Position numbers and translations under genes: made by a program
Part shown: positions 8,401 to 17,486 of the stretch, piece after piece
How positions within the stretch are numbered: the first letter of the stretch is position 1
Layout: each line of letters opens with the position of its first letter
Assembly (NCBI RefSeq): GCF_002218045.2
Contig: NZ_AP018685.1
Location: forward strand, 2,294,001-2,358,000
Direction of reading: 5' to 3'
Length of the DNA: 64,000 nucleotides
Source: Vibrio rumoiensis
GTDB lineage: Bacteria; Pseudomonadota; Gammaproteobacteria; Enterobacterales; Vibrionaceae
Notes under the pieces: generated by a model
What the model was told of the DNA's origin: nothing
What the model saw: only the letters and a program-made list of their open reading frames with translations
Databases searched by the model: none

Positions 8401-9009
8401 ATGGATATGATAACAAAACGCCCAAGGACTCGGTTAAATCCTGAGAAAAGAAAACAGCAACTGCTCGATATTGGTATCGAAGTATTTGCTCGTCGTGGTA
8501 TTGGTCGAGGCGGTCATGCTGATATTGCCGAAATCGCTCAAGTCTCTGTCGCGACAGTGTTTAATTACTTCCCTACTCGTGAAGATTTAGTTGATGCAGT
8601 ATTAAGCGATGTCGAACAACATTTTTCTCGCTTTATCACTGACAACATCAACCCTGACCTTCCAGTCAAAACGAATCTACAAGCATTATCAGTACAATTA
8701 ATCGATATCGTGCTTGATGATACACAATGGATAAAAATTTGGTTTGAATGGAGTACCTCCACCCGAGAAGATGTTTGGCCACTTTTTGTAGCCACTCACG
8801 GTCAGCACCAGAAGTTTTTCAAAGATCTATTTTCTGATGCCATTGAAAAGGGTGAATTATGCAATGACCATAAACCTGGAAACATTTCTAAACTGTTTCA
8901 TGGCATCTGTTATTCTATTTTTGTCCAAGCTAATCGACGCCCCGACAAAGAATACCTAACTCAACTGGTGACAAGCTTTTTAGATATGCTGTGCATTTAT
9001 AAAAAATAA
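8401..9009 (+). CDS. litR: Quorum-sensing master regulator, LuxR/HapR/LitR type (TetR family)
   Basis: A 202-residue TetR-family DNA-binding protein that closely resembles V. harveyi LuxR, V. cholerae HapR and Aliivibrio LitR. The N-terminus KRPRTRLNPEKRKQQL and the helix-turn-helix region at 39-65 (HADIAEIAQVSVATVFNYF, then PTREDLVD) are nearly identical to those proteins. WFEWSTSTREDVWPLF, LFHGICYS and the ending FLDMLCIYKK are also diagnostic. The family activates and represses hundreds of genes at high cell density (light, biofilm, competence, proteases). The gene lies between hpt and lpdA as in other vibrios. The symbol is my choice among orthologue names; luxR, hapR, opaR or smcR would be equally valid. 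Confidence 0.93.
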   Translation: MDMITKRPRTRLNPEKRKQQLLDIGIEVFARRGIGRGGHADIAEIAQVSVATVFNYFPTREDLVDAVLSDVEQHFSRFITDNINPDLPVKTNLQALSVQLIDIVLDDTQWIKIWFEWSTSTREDVWPLFVATHGQHQKFFKDLFSDAIEKGELCNDHKPGNISKLFHGICYSIFVQANRRPDKEYLTQLVTSFLDMLCIYKK

Positions 9010-9050
9010 ACTTCGACACTCATTAATTAAATGAGTCATCGGAAAAAGAA

Positions 9051-9090
9051 AAAGAGCGGTACAGCACAAAACTGTATCGCTCTTTTTTAT
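9051..9090. terminator. Terminator between the LuxR-type regulator and lpdA
   Basis: AAAGAGCGGTACAG (9051-9064) pairs with CTGTATCGCTCTTT (9072-9085) with one G-U pair. T and A runs lie on both sides, serving two convergent genes. Confidence 0.88.
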
Positions 9091-9120
9091 CGAGGCTCAA
9101 TAGATATCGAGCCACAAAAA

Positions 9121-10548
9121 TTACTTCTTACGCTTTACCGCTTTAGCATTTGGAAGGTCAGTAATTGTACCTTCAAATACTTCAGCTGCTAGGCCAACTG
9201 ATTCATGCAATGTTGGGTGAGCATGAATAGTCAGAGCAAGATCCTCTGCATCACAACCCATTTCAATCGCAAGACCGATTTCACCTAACAATTCACCACC
9301 GTTAGTACCGACGATAGCACCACCGATGACACGGTGAGTTTCTTTATCAAAGATAAGCTTAGTCATACCTTCAGCACAATCAGAGGCGATAGCGCGGCCT
9401 GATGCAGCCCAAGGGAAAGTAGCCGTTTCGTAGTTGATACCTTCTGCTTTCGCTTCTTTCTCTGTTTTACCAACCCAAGCAACTTCTGGCTCAGTATAAG
9501 CAATCGATGGGATCACTTTAGGGTCAAAGTAATGCTTCTTACCCGCAATCACTTCCGCTGCAACGTGACCTTCATGCACACCTTTGTGAGCCAACATTGG
9601 TTGACCAACGATATCACCGATAGCATGGATATGAGGAACGTTAGTACGCATTTGCTTATCAACATTGATGAAACCGCGCTCATCTACCTCGATACCTGCT
9701 TTTTCAGCATCCATCAGTTTACCGTTTGGTACACGACCAATCGCCACAAGAACGGCATCATAACGCTCAGCTTCTGCTGGAGCTTTTTTGCCTTCCATTG
9801 AAACGTAGATACCATCTTCTTTCGCTTCAACTGCCGTTACTTTAGTTTCAAGCATTAGGTTGAATTTATCTTTGATTTGCTTAGTGAATACCTTCACTAC
9901 GTCTTTATCCGCCGCAGGAATCACTTGATCAAACATTTCAACTACATCGATTTGAGAACCTAGAGAGTGGTACACAGTCCCCATTTCTAGACCGATGATG
10001 CCGCCGCCCATAACAAGCAGTTTCTTTGGAACTTCTTTCAGTTCAAGTGCATCCGTAGAATCCCAAATACGTGGATCTTCATGAGGAATAAATGGCAGTT
10101 TAATTGGGCGAGAGCCCGCTGCAATAATCGCGTTATCAAAAGTAACTGTTGTTGTTTCTTCACCAACGACTTCTAGCGTGTTTGCACCGGTAAATTTACC
10201 GAAACCATTTACAACCGTCACTTTACGCATCTTAGCCATACCAGCAAGGCCGCCAGTAAGCTGAGTAATAACTTTATCTTTCCAAGAACGAATCTTGTTA
10301 ATGTCAGTTTGCGGTTCGCCAAATACTACGCCGTGAGCGGCCATCGCTTTCGCTTCTTCGATAACTTTAGAAACGTGTAATAGTGCTTTTGATGGAATAC
10401 AACCCACGTTCAAACAAACACCACCTAAAGTGCTGTAACGTTCAACGATAACGGTTTCCAAACCTAAATCGGCACAACGGAAAGCTGCTGAATAACCAGC
10501 AGGACCTGCACCAAGTACCACGACTTGTGCTTTAATTTCTTTGCTCAT
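9121..10548 (-). CDS. lpdA: Dihydrolipoamide dehydrogenase (E3)
   Basis: E3 reoxidises the dihydrolipoyl arms of the pyruvate and 2-oxoglutarate dehydrogenase complexes, passing electrons through FAD to NAD+. The 475-residue protein has the FAD-binding GAGPAG (13-18), the redox disulfide C45/C50 in GGVCLNVGCIPSK, a second dinucleotide fold (VMGGGIIGLEMG) and the interface motif HAHPTLHE near the C-terminus with the catalytic histidine and glutamate. A ribosome binding site (GAGG) precedes the ATG. It lies downstream of aceF but behind a strong terminator, so it probably also has its own promoter. Confidence 0.97.
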   Translation of the reverse strand: MSKEIKAQVVVLGAGPAGYSAAFRCADLGLETVIVERYSTLGGVCLNVGCIPSKALLHVSKVIEEAKAMAAHGVVFGEPQTDINKIRSWKDKVITQLTGGLAGMAKMRKVTVVNGFGKFTGANTLEVVGEETTTVTFDNAIIAAGSRPIKLPFIPHEDPRIWDSTDALELKEVPKKLLVMGGGIIGLEMGTVYHSLGSQIDVVEMFDQVIPAADKDVVKVFTKQIKDKFNLMLETKVTAVEAKEDGIYVSMEGKKAPAEAERYDAVLVAIGRVPNGKLMDAEKAGIEVDERGFINVDKQMRTNVPHIHAIGDIVGQPMLAHKGVHEGHVAAEVIAGKKHYFDPKVIPSIAYTEPEVAWVGKTEKEAKAEGINYETATFPWAASGRAIASDCAEGMTKLIFDKETHRVIGGAIVGTNGGELLGEIGLAIEMGCDAEDLALTIHAHPTLHESVGLAAEVFEGTITDLPNAKAVKRKK

Positions 10549-10782
10549 TTTGACCTCGTTATAGTCATTTTATCCCTGACAAGCTGACGGTTCCCATTAG
10601 TACCAATGGCGAATAAACGGGAGTGAATTATCTATTTCAGAATTAAAGCCAGTTTATCGACTTGTTAACGCCCTGAAAAGCGATTCACGTTAGCCTGTGA
10701 GCTAGACAACATTCTTTTTTACTTGAGTCATATTACGTGAAAAATCAATAGCGTTTATCCACGTAACAGTAAAATCTTGTTC
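10549..10782. other. lpdA: lpdA upstream region
   Basis: About 235 bases between the aceF terminator and lpdA. It should contain an lpdA promoter, because E3 is needed by more than one complex, but I could not pick out convincing -35/-10 boxes by eye. Confidence 0.4.
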
Positions 10783-10812
10783 AAAAAAATAAGGTGGCCG
10801 CTGAGCCACCCT
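10783..10812 (-). terminator. Terminator downstream of aceF
   Basis: On the minus strand AGGGTGGC pairs with GCCACCTT around a short loop (10791-10812), followed by TATTTTTTTGAA. It separates aceF from lpdA. Confidence 0.85.
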
Positions 10813-10823
10813 ACTTAATTTAA

Positions 10824-12713
10824 TTACAGTACCAAACGACGGATGTCAGATAGACAACCGTTTAGGTAAGTAATAAAGCGTGCACCCTCTGCACCATCAA
10901 TCACACGGTGATCGTAAGATAGAGAAAGTGGAAGCTGTAGGCGTGGTTCAAATTCTTTACCATTCCATACTGGCTTCATTTCAGATTTAGATACCCCAAG
11001 GATACCCACTTCTGGTGCGTTAACGATTGGCGTAAACGCAGTACCACCGATACCGCCAAGGCTTGAGATCGTGAAACAACCGCCTTGCATATCAGAAGCC
11101 GTCAGTTTACCTGAACGTGCTTTCTTAGAAATAACAGCTAGCTCTTCAGATAATTCGTAGATGCCTTTTTTGTTTACATCTTTGAATACTGGAACCACTA
11201 GACCATTCGGCGTATCTACCGCGATACCGACGTTCACGTATTTCTTAAGAATGATGCTTTCGCCATCTTCAGACAGTGAAGAGTTAAACGCTGGGAATGC
11301 TTCTAGCGCTTTCGCAACGGCTTTCATGATGAACACAAGTGGAGTGATCTTCATGCCAGTGTCTTTCTTCGCTTCGATTGCGTTTTGCTCTTTACGGAAC
11401 GCTTCTAGTGCAGTGATATCTGCATTATCCCACTGTGTAACGTGCGGGATCATTACCCAGTTACGGTGCAGGTTAGCGCCAGAGATTTTCTTAATCTTAG
11501 ACAGTTTCTGTACTTCAGTTTCACCGAACTTGCTGAAATCAACTTTTGGCCAAGGTAGCAGACCAAGTGCGCTACCATCGCCATTGCCAGATGCTGCAGC
11601 ACCAGACTCTAGACGTTTTAAGGCATCTTTCACGAAGTTTTGTACGTCTTCTTTCAAGATACGGCTCTTACGGCCAGTACCCTTCACTTTCGCTAGGTTA
11701 ACACCAAACTCACGTGCTAAACGACGAACCACTGGAGAAGCATGAGCGTACTCATTGTTCTCTTGGAAATCATTAGACGCTGGCGCTTGAGCCGCTGCTG
11801 GAGCTGGAGTTGAAGCCGGTGCAGGTGCCGCAGCTTGAGCTGGAGCTGCCGCTTGTGGTGCAGGTGCTGCGCCAGCGACTTCAAAGATCATGATCAATGA
11901 ACCCGTTGATACTTTATCGCCGGCATTGATTTTGATTTCTTTTACTACACCAGCAAATGGTGCTGGAACTTCCATTGATGCTTTGTCGCCTTCAACCGTG
12001 ATCAAAGATTGCTCTTCTTCAACGGTATCACCAACTGCAACCATCACTTCGGTCACTTCAACTTCATCGCCACCGATATCAGGAACGTTCACTTCTTTTG
12101 CAGCTGATGCTGCAGGAGCTGCTGCTTCTTGTGGAGCCGCTACTGCTTGTTCTGCTGCTGGAGCTGAACCAGAGCCTGCCACTTCAAATACCATGATCAG
12201 TGAGCCTGTTGTCACTTTATCGCCAGTATTGACTTTAAGTTCTTTAAGCACACCTGCAAAAGGAGCCGGTACTTCCATTGAGGCTTTATCGCCTTCAACC
12301 GTCAGTAGAGATTGCTCTTCTTCAATGCTGTCGCCAATTGCCACCATGATCTCAGTGACTTCAACTTCATCACCGCCGATATCTGGAACGTGAACTTCTT
12401 TTAGTTCAGAAGCGGCAGGGGCTGCTGCTGGAGCCGCTTCTGCTTTTGGTGCTTCTTGTGCTGGAGCTGCAGCGGCTGCGCCTTCAGCTTCAAAGACCAT
12501 GATGAATGAACCAGTTGAAACTGAGTCACCTACATTGATTTTAATTTCTTTTACCACGCCCGCTTGTGGAGCAGGTACTTCCATTGAAGCTTTATCGCCT
12601 TCAACAGTAATAAGAGACTGTTCTTCTTCAACCTTGTCACCAACGTTTACTAGAATCTCAGTAACTTCAACCTCATCGGCACCAATGTCAGGTACATTAA
12701 TTTCGATTGTCAT
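10824..12713 (-). CDS. aceF: Pyruvate dehydrogenase E2, dihydrolipoamide acetyltransferase
   Basis: E2 is the core of the pyruvate dehydrogenase complex and moves acetyl groups from E1 to CoA. The 629-residue protein has three tandem lipoyl domains with lipoylated lysines K41, K143 and K244, each in EGDKASMEVPAP. They are joined by alanine/proline-rich flexible linkers, followed by a peripheral subunit-binding domain (about 326-360, SPVVRRLAREFGV) and the catalytic acetyltransferase domain ending in DHRVIDG with H602 and D606. Three lipoyl domains is the E. coli-like arrangement. It follows aceE by 60 bases with a purine-rich ribosome binding site. Confidence 0.97.
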   Translation of the reverse strand: MTIEINVPDIGADEVEVTEILVNVGDKVEEEQSLITVEGDKASMEVPAPQAGVVKEIKINVGDSVSTGSFIMVFEAEGAAAAAPAQEAPKAEAAPAAAPAASELKEVHVPDIGGDEVEVTEIMVAIGDSIEEEQSLLTVEGDKASMEVPAPFAGVLKELKVNTGDKVTTGSLIMVFEVAGSGSAPAAEQAVAAPQEAAAPAASAAKEVNVPDIGGDEVEVTEVMVAVGDTVEEEQSLITVEGDKASMEVPAPFAGVVKEIKINAGDKVSTGSLIMIFEVAGAAPAPQAAAPAQAAAPAPASTPAPAAAQAPASNDFQENNEYAHASPVVRRLAREFGVNLAKVKGTGRKSRILKEDVQNFVKDALKRLESGAAASGNGDGSALGLLPWPKVDFSKFGETEVQKLSKIKKISGANLHRNWVMIPHVTQWDNADITALEAFRKEQNAIEAKKDTGMKITPLVFIMKAVAKALEAFPAFNSSLSEDGESIILKKYVNVGIAVDTPNGLVVPVFKDVNKKGIYELSEELAVISKKARSGKLTASDMQGGCFTISSLGGIGGTAFTPIVNAPEVGILGVSKSEMKPVWNGKEFEPRLQLPLSLSYDHRVIDGAEGARFITYLNGCLSDIRRLVL

Positions 12714-12773
12714 TATTCTTTCCTTTTTTGATTGAAGTGCGTAACGCGAAATATACGTTACGCACTGTCATTC

Positions 12774-15437
12774 TTATGCGTGTAGTGGGTTGATTTTATC
12801 TGCGTCGATGTTGAATTTAGCAATCGCTTCAGACACAACTGATTTTTCAATATCACCACGCTTAACTAGCTCAGTTAGAGCAGCAACCACAACATAACCC
12901 GCGTTCACTTCGAAGTGACGACGTAGGTTTTCACGGCTATCTGAGCGACCAAAGCCATCAGTACCCAATACTTTGTAAGATTCAGCAGGTACGAATGCAC
13001 GTACTTGGTCTGCGTAGTTCTTCATGTAGTCCGTTGCCGCAATCGCAGGCTCTGAACCTAGTACTGTTGAGATGTAAGGGACTTTTTGCTCAGCTTCAGG
13101 GTGAAGCATGTTGTAACGCTCTACTTCTTGACCGTCACGGGTCAATTCGTTGAATGACGTTACAGAGTAAACATCAGACGCTACGCCGTAATCGTCGCTT
13201 AAGATCTGCGCCGCTTTACGAACTTCGTTCATGATAGTACCTGAGCTCATTAACTGTACTTTAGACTTGCTACCTGCGTAAGTTTCTAACTTGTAAATAC
13301 CACGACGGATGCCTTCTTCAGCGCCTTCTGGCATTGCTGGCATATGGTAGTTTTCGTTCATTACCGTTAGGTAGTAGTAAACGTTCTCTTGCTCACCGTA
13401 CATGCGACGAATACCGTCTTGCATGATAACCGCCACTTCATAAGCGAACGTTGGATCGTAAGAAATACAGTTTGGAACCGTGTTCGCCATGATGTGCGAA
13501 TGACCATCTTCGTGCTGTAGACCTTCACCGTTCAATGTTGTACGACCAGCAGTAGCACCTAATAGGAAACCACGAGCTTGTTGGTCGCCCGCCATCCACG
13601 CCATGTCGCCCACACGTTGGAAGCCGAACATTGAGTAGTAGATGTAGAACGGAATCATTGGCAAGTTGTTGGTGCTGTATGATGTTGCAGCCGCAACCCA
13701 TGAAGACATTGCACCTAGCTCATTGATACCTTCTTGTAGAACTTGACCAGAGGTTGCTTCTTTATAGTAAGACACAACACCACGGTCTTCTGGAGTATAA
13801 GTTTGGCCATTCGGGTTGTAGATACCGATTTGACGGAACAAACCTTCCATACCGAAAGTACGAGCTTCATCCGCAATGATTGGCACAACATTTTTACCAA
13901 TACCTTTGTCTTTCAACAAGATGTTTAATGTACGAACAAACGCCATTGTGGTTGAGATATCACGTTTTTGCTCAGTCAGCAGTGCGTCAAACTCACCCAA
14001 TTCAGGGATTTGTAGCTCTTCAGTAAAGTTAGGTAGACGCTGAGGTGTGTAACCGTGTAGCGCTTTACGACGAGCGTGTAGATATTCGTATTCTTTAGAA
14101 CCTTCTTCTAGAGTCAGGTAAGGAAGCTCTTTCACTTTCTCATCAGATAGAAGCTCTTGTAGGCCTAGACGGTCACGTAGGTGAAGAACATGTGTCATGT
14201 CCATTTTCTTCACTTGGTGCGCAATGTTTTTACCTTCAGCTGCATCACCCATACCGTAACCTTTAACAGTCTTCGCTAGGATAACCGTTGGACGACCTTT
14301 GGTGTCTTGCGCGTTTTTGTAAGCGGCATATAGCTTAGAAGACTCATGACCACCACGCTTAAGAGCGAAGATTTCGTCATCTGTCATATCAGCAACAAGT
14401 GCTGCAGTTTCAGGGTATTTACCGAAGAAGTGTTCACGTACGTAAGCACCGTCTTTCGATTTGAATGTTTGGTAATCACCATCGATGGTTTCGTTCATCA
14501 ATTGCAGCAATTTACCTGTTGTATCTTTCGCAAGTAGTGAATCCCAGTTGTTACCCCAGATCACTTTTACAACGTTCCAGCCTGCGCCTTTAAATAGGCC
14601 TTCAAGCTCTTGAATGATGCTGCCGTTACCCATAACAGGGCCATCTAGGCGCTGTAGGTTACAGTTGATTAGGAAGCATAGGTTATCCAATTTTTCACGA
14701 GCAGCGAAAGAGATCGCACCGCGTGATTCTGGCTCATCCATCTCACCGTCACCTAAGAACGCATATACACGTTGCTCAGAAGTATCTTTCATTCCACGAC
14801 CGTCAAGGTACTTCAAGAAGCGTGCTTGATAGATAGCCGAAATTGGACCTAAGCCCATAGATACGGTTGGGAACTGCCAGAATTCAGGCATTAATTTAGG
14901 ATGCGGGTATGAAGGGATACCTTTACCGTCGACTTCTTGACGGAAGTTATCAAGTTGATCTTCAGTTAAACGACCTTCTAGGAAAGCACGAGCGTAGATC
15001 CCTGGAGAAATGTGACCTTGATAGTAAACTAAATCGCCACCGTCTTTCTCATTTGGCGCACGGAAGAAGTGGTTGAAACACACTTCGTAGAACGCAGCAG
15101 AAGACTGGTAAGAAGCCATATGGCCGCCCAACTCTAAATCTTTCTTCGATGCACGCAATACGATCATGATGGCATTCCAACGAATGATCGAACGAATACG
15201 ACGCTCTAACGTTGTATCACCAGGATATGCCGGCTCTTGTGCTGCCGGAATGGTGTTTACATAATTGGTATTGATGCCAGTTGGCATGTCTACACCGTCT
15301 AAACGAGCTTTATCTAGAACTTGCTCTAGTAGATATTGAGCGCGCTCGACACCTTCTTCACGTACCACTGATTCAAGGGCTTGTAACCAATCTTGAGTTT
15401 CCAGTGCATCAACGTCATTATTAATGACTTCAGACAT
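12774..15437 (-). CDS. aceE: Pyruvate dehydrogenase E1 component (homodimeric type)
   Basis: E1 decarboxylates pyruvate with thiamine diphosphate and acetylates the lipoyl arms of AceF. The 887 residues equal the length of E. coli AceE. The thiamine diphosphate motif is visible as LGDGEMDE followed about 30 residues later by NCNLQ (roughly 228-262). Other family stretches include SYQSSAAFYEVCFNHFFR, EDRGVVSYYKE and FGRSDSRENLRRHFEV near the C-terminus. It is the first enzyme gene after pdhR, 50 bases downstream, in the classic pdhR-aceE-aceF order. Confidence 0.98.
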   Translation of the reverse strand: MSEVINNDVDALETQDWLQALESVVREEGVERAQYLLEQVLDKARLDGVDMPTGINTNYVNTIPAAQEPAYPGDTTLERRIRSIIRWNAIMIVLRASKKDLELGGHMASYQSSAAFYEVCFNHFFRAPNEKDGGDLVYYQGHISPGIYARAFLEGRLTEDQLDNFRQEVDGKGIPSYPHPKLMPEFWQFPTVSMGLGPISAIYQARFLKYLDGRGMKDTSEQRVYAFLGDGEMDEPESRGAISFAAREKLDNLCFLINCNLQRLDGPVMGNGSIIQELEGLFKGAGWNVVKVIWGNNWDSLLAKDTTGKLLQLMNETIDGDYQTFKSKDGAYVREHFFGKYPETAALVADMTDDEIFALKRGGHESSKLYAAYKNAQDTKGRPTVILAKTVKGYGMGDAAEGKNIAHQVKKMDMTHVLHLRDRLGLQELLSDEKVKELPYLTLEEGSKEYEYLHARRKALHGYTPQRLPNFTEELQIPELGEFDALLTEQKRDISTTMAFVRTLNILLKDKGIGKNVVPIIADEARTFGMEGLFRQIGIYNPNGQTYTPEDRGVVSYYKEATSGQVLQEGINELGAMSSWVAAATSYSTNNLPMIPFYIYYSMFGFQRVGDMAWMAGDQQARGFLLGATAGRTTLNGEGLQHEDGHSHIMANTVPNCISYDPTFAYEVAVIMQDGIRRMYGEQENVYYYLTVMNENYHMPAMPEGAEEGIRRGIYKLETYAGSKSKVQLMSSGTIMNEVRKAAQILSDDYGVASDVYSVTSFNELTRDGQEVERYNMLHPEAEQKVPYISTVLGSEPAIAATDYMKNYADQVRAFVPAESYKVLGTDGFGRSDSRENLRRHFEVNAGYVVVAALTELVKRGDIEKSVVSEAIAKFNIDADKINPLHA

Positions 15438-15487
15438 GGCGATCTATCCTTTTGTTGGTTTGACAGATTAACTTTTGCTAGCCAATC

Positions 15488-16255
15488 TTATGATTCGTTA
15501 GCTTGTTGAATTCGGCGCAATGAACGCTCACGACGACTCTCTTCTCGAGTCAAATCCAACAAGGTCTCTTCGATATAAGCCAAATGGGCATGCGATGCTT
15601 TACGCGCTTTTTCTGGTTCACGTTCTAAAATCGCTTGCACAATACTGGCGCGGTGATGACTCACCTTTTCTACCACCTCATCACGACGATGAAGTAATTC
15701 TAAATTCTGTAATACGTTTTGTTGTAATAAAGGGGCTAGGCTTCGAACAATATGCAATAGCACCACATTGTGAGCCGCTTCAGAAATGGCGATTAACACC
15801 GCCATGACTGCGCTTGATTCTTGCGCCACATCTTTATTTTCAATCGCTTTTTCTACTTCTTTTTGACATGAAGAGATTCGTTCAAAATCTTCTTCAGTAC
15901 CACGCAAGGCGGCAAAGTAAGCAGAAATACCTTCCATTGCATGGCGAGATTCAAGTAAGTCGAGTTGGGTTTCTGAATGCGTCGACAATAACTCTAGCAA
16001 AGGATCGGAAAAAGACGTCCATAAGGTGTCTGTAATAAAAGTGCCACCACCTTGTTTACGAGTTAACAAACGCTTAGCTTCTAAACGTTGAATCGCTTCA
16101 CGAATCGAAGGACGAGACACATCAAATTGTTTTGCTAGTTCTCGCTCCGGTGGCAATTGTTGCCCGGGAGAAAGTGTGCCTTCTAAAATCAGCCGTTCGA
16201 TTTCCTGTTCAATCACATCGGAAAGCTTTGGCTGACGGATCCTTTGATAAGCCAT
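15488..16255 (-). CDS. pdhR: Pyruvate dehydrogenase complex repressor PdhR
   Basis: A GntR-family (FadR subfamily) regulator of 255 residues. The N-terminal winged helix spans about 10-75 (SPGQQLPPERELAKQF, then SRPSIREAIQRLE) and an FCD ligand-binding domain follows. PdhR represses its own operon until pyruvate binds. The autoregulation can be seen here: two copies of the PdhR operator lie upstream of this gene, one just downstream of a promoter. The gene leads the aceE-aceF operon. Confidence 0.96.
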   Translation of the reverse strand: MAYQRIRQPKLSDVIEQEIERLILEGTLSPGQQLPPERELAKQFDVSRPSIREAIQRLEAKRLLTRKQGGGTFITDTLWTSFSDPLLELLSTHSETQLDLLESRHAMEGISAYFAALRGTEEDFERISSCQKEVEKAIENKDVAQESSAVMAVLIAISEAAHNVVLLHIVRSLAPLLQQNVLQNLELLHRRDEVVEKVSHHRASIVQAILEREPEKARKASHAHLAYIEETLLDLTREESRRERSLRRIQQANES

Positions 16256-16286
16256 GATTAATTCGTTTTCTCACTCGTGAATGTAA

Positions 16287-16301
16287 ATTGGTAAGACCAA
16301 T
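16287..16301 (-). promoter_or_regulatory. pdhR: PdhR operator 1 (promoter-proximal)
   Basis: ATTGGTAAGACCAAT is a perfect dyad matching the known PdhR box (ATTGGTnnnACCAAT); the symmetry extends one more base on each side (16286-16302). It covers about +11 to +25 of the transcript predicted from the promoter at 16319-16347, the same position as in E. coli. Confidence 0.92.
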
Positions 16302-16318
16302 TACCATGTACAACAAAA

Positions 16319-16347
16319 ATTTTACCGAATGCAAACACAAGTGTCCA
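16319..16347 (-). promoter_or_regulatory. pdhR: Promoter of the pdhR-aceE-aceF operon
   Basis: Reading the minus strand, TGGACA (16342-16347), a 17-base spacer and TAAAAT (16319-16324). Each hexamer differs from consensus at one base. Transcription should begin near 16312, placing operator 1 immediately downstream of the start. Confidence 0.7.
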
Positions 16348-16354
16348 GATAAAA

Positions 16355-16368
16355 TTGACCTACATCAA
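16355..16368 (-). promoter_or_regulatory. FNR-like box upstream of the pdh promoter
   Basis: TTGACCTACATCAA differs at one base from the FNR consensus TTGATnnnnATCAA. Its centre lies about 50 bases upstream of the predicted start. Oxygen control of this operon by FNR is known in E. coli; here the site is inferred from sequence only. Confidence 0.5.
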
Positions 16369-16423
16369 AGAAGCAATAAGCATTAACCGTGCGGTAACAA
16401 AATCAAACTAAAACAATAATAAG

Positions 16424-16438
16424 ATTGGTAAGACCATT
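16424..16438 (-). promoter_or_regulatory. PdhR operator 2 (distal)
   Basis: ATTGGTAAGACCATT keeps the same core as operator 1, with one half-site base changed. It is centred 137 bases upstream of operator 1, well ahead of the promoter. Confidence 0.82.
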
Positions 16439-16715
16439 TAAATAGTCGACATTCAAAATGTCATTTTATGAGGTTAGATAGGGATAATTTGTTAATTATG
16501 TGATTTTGATCTCCATTAAAACACCTCTTAAGAGGTAAGAAGAACAAGATTGTTGGTGTGTTTATTACTAACATTTGTTACTAGAAAATGACAGAGTCAG
16601 CAATCAAGCTCCTCGACTCAAAGAGGAACTTCTTAGTAAAACGGATAATTTTATTAAAAATGTGAGATCAATCAGAGGCAGGAAAATCGCTGATGGTAAA
16701 CGGCAAGTCGTTTCA
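16439..16715. other. Non-coding stretch between ampD and the pdh control region
   Basis: An AT-rich region without a convincing gene. It contains a perfect 14-base palindrome, ACCTCTTAAGAGGT (16523-16536), and an imperfect hairpin (AAGCTCCTC at 16606-16614 with GAGGAACTT at 16623-16631) that lacks a T run. I cannot assign a role to either. Confidence 0.4.
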
Positions 16716-17264
16716 TCAATCATTTAATAAACGACGAAAGTAACGCCAATCAAATCCTAAGCCGGGATCGGATTTTCTGAGCGGTGCTATATATTGATGC
16801 CCCGTAATTCTTGGTAACGTAATTTCTGGGTATTGCTGCATAAGTAACTTGGTAATCGCAGCTAAAGATTGATATTGCACTTGGCTGTAACTATCTAAAT
16901 CCGTTCCTTCGAGTTCAATACCAATCGAATAATCATTGCAACGCTCTACTCCAGCAAAGCTCGATTTCCCCGCATGCCAAGCTCTAGCATCAAATGGCAC
17001 AAACTGAATGATCTCGCCATCACGACGAATAAAGCAATGCGCTGACACGCCCATTTTGTGGATCACTTTAAAAAACGGGTGTTCATTAGGTTCTAGCTGA
17101 CCAGTAAAGAATTGCTCAACATACGGCCCACCATATTGCCCCGGCGGCAAACTAATATTATGCACCACCAGTAAAGAGATCGGCATTTGCTCAGGACGAG
17201 AATCAAAAAATGGTGATGGGACATGTTTAATGTCAGAAAGCCAATGATCAGGGGTGATGTGCAT
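16716..17264 (-). CDS. ampD: 1,6-anhydro-N-acetylmuramyl-L-alanine amidase
   Basis: AmpD is a cytoplasmic zinc amidase that removes the stem peptide from anhydro-muropeptides during wall recycling, thereby also limiting AmpC induction where that system exists. Zinc ligands H35, H156 and D166 and catalytic E117 correspond to E. coli H34, H154, D164 and E116 (VVHNISLPPG, IGIELEGTD, TGHQYIAP). No signal peptide is present. The frame extends three codons to a TTG, but ATG 17264 has AAGG nine bases upstream and gives 182 residues. It is divergent from nadC, a common pairing. Confidence 0.95.
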   Translation of the reverse strand: MHITPDHWLSDIKHVPSPFFDSRPEQMPISLLVVHNISLPPGQYGGPYVEQFFTGQLEPNEHPFFKVIHKMGVSAHCFIRRDGEIIQFVPFDARAWHAGKSSFAGVERCNDYSIGIELEGTDLDSYSQVQYQSLAAITKLLMQQYPEITLPRITGHQYIAPLRKSDPGLGFDWRYFRRLLND

Positions 17265-17310
17265 AGTCGGCAACCTTATTTATTCGATGGCGTTATTCTG
17301 TAGTAATCAA

Positions 17311-17446
17311 GGTTTAAGTCAAGGTGGGAAGATCGTTACTCGTTGCTCGGGCGCTACGCTGCTCGTAACTCGAGAAGACCAAAAGATCGAGACACGAGAA
17401 GTGAAACGACCTAGAGCGAAGCGCTCGAAAATCGTTTCCCCTTGCA
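17311..17446. repeat. Dispersed intergenic repeat, copy A
   Basis: The ampD-nadC gap contains a GC-rich patchwork of short words such as CTCGGGCGCT, CTCGTAACTCGAG and GAGCGAAGCGCTC. Its part at 17395-17414 (CGAGAAGTGAAACGACCTAG) recurs with one mismatch at 18630-18649 after nadC. This composition differs from the flanking genes. It resembles short mobile intergenic repeats of vibrios, but I cannot name a family. It lies between the start codon of nadC and the ampD start. Confidence 0.55.
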
Positions 17447-17486
17447 GTATCATACTCGCACTACCAACCTCAACGGATCTTGCCTC

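Noticed and set aside
11890..12713. Tandem repeat that could suggest a mobile or CRISPR-like array
   Set aside because: The three units are the lipoyl domains of AceF at protein level; no short direct repeats with unique spacers exist anywhere in the window.
11890..12735. Long plus-strand open frames opposite aceF
   Set aside because: They are antisense to the three repeated lipoyl domains; the serine/threonine-rich, repetitive products simply mirror that repeat.
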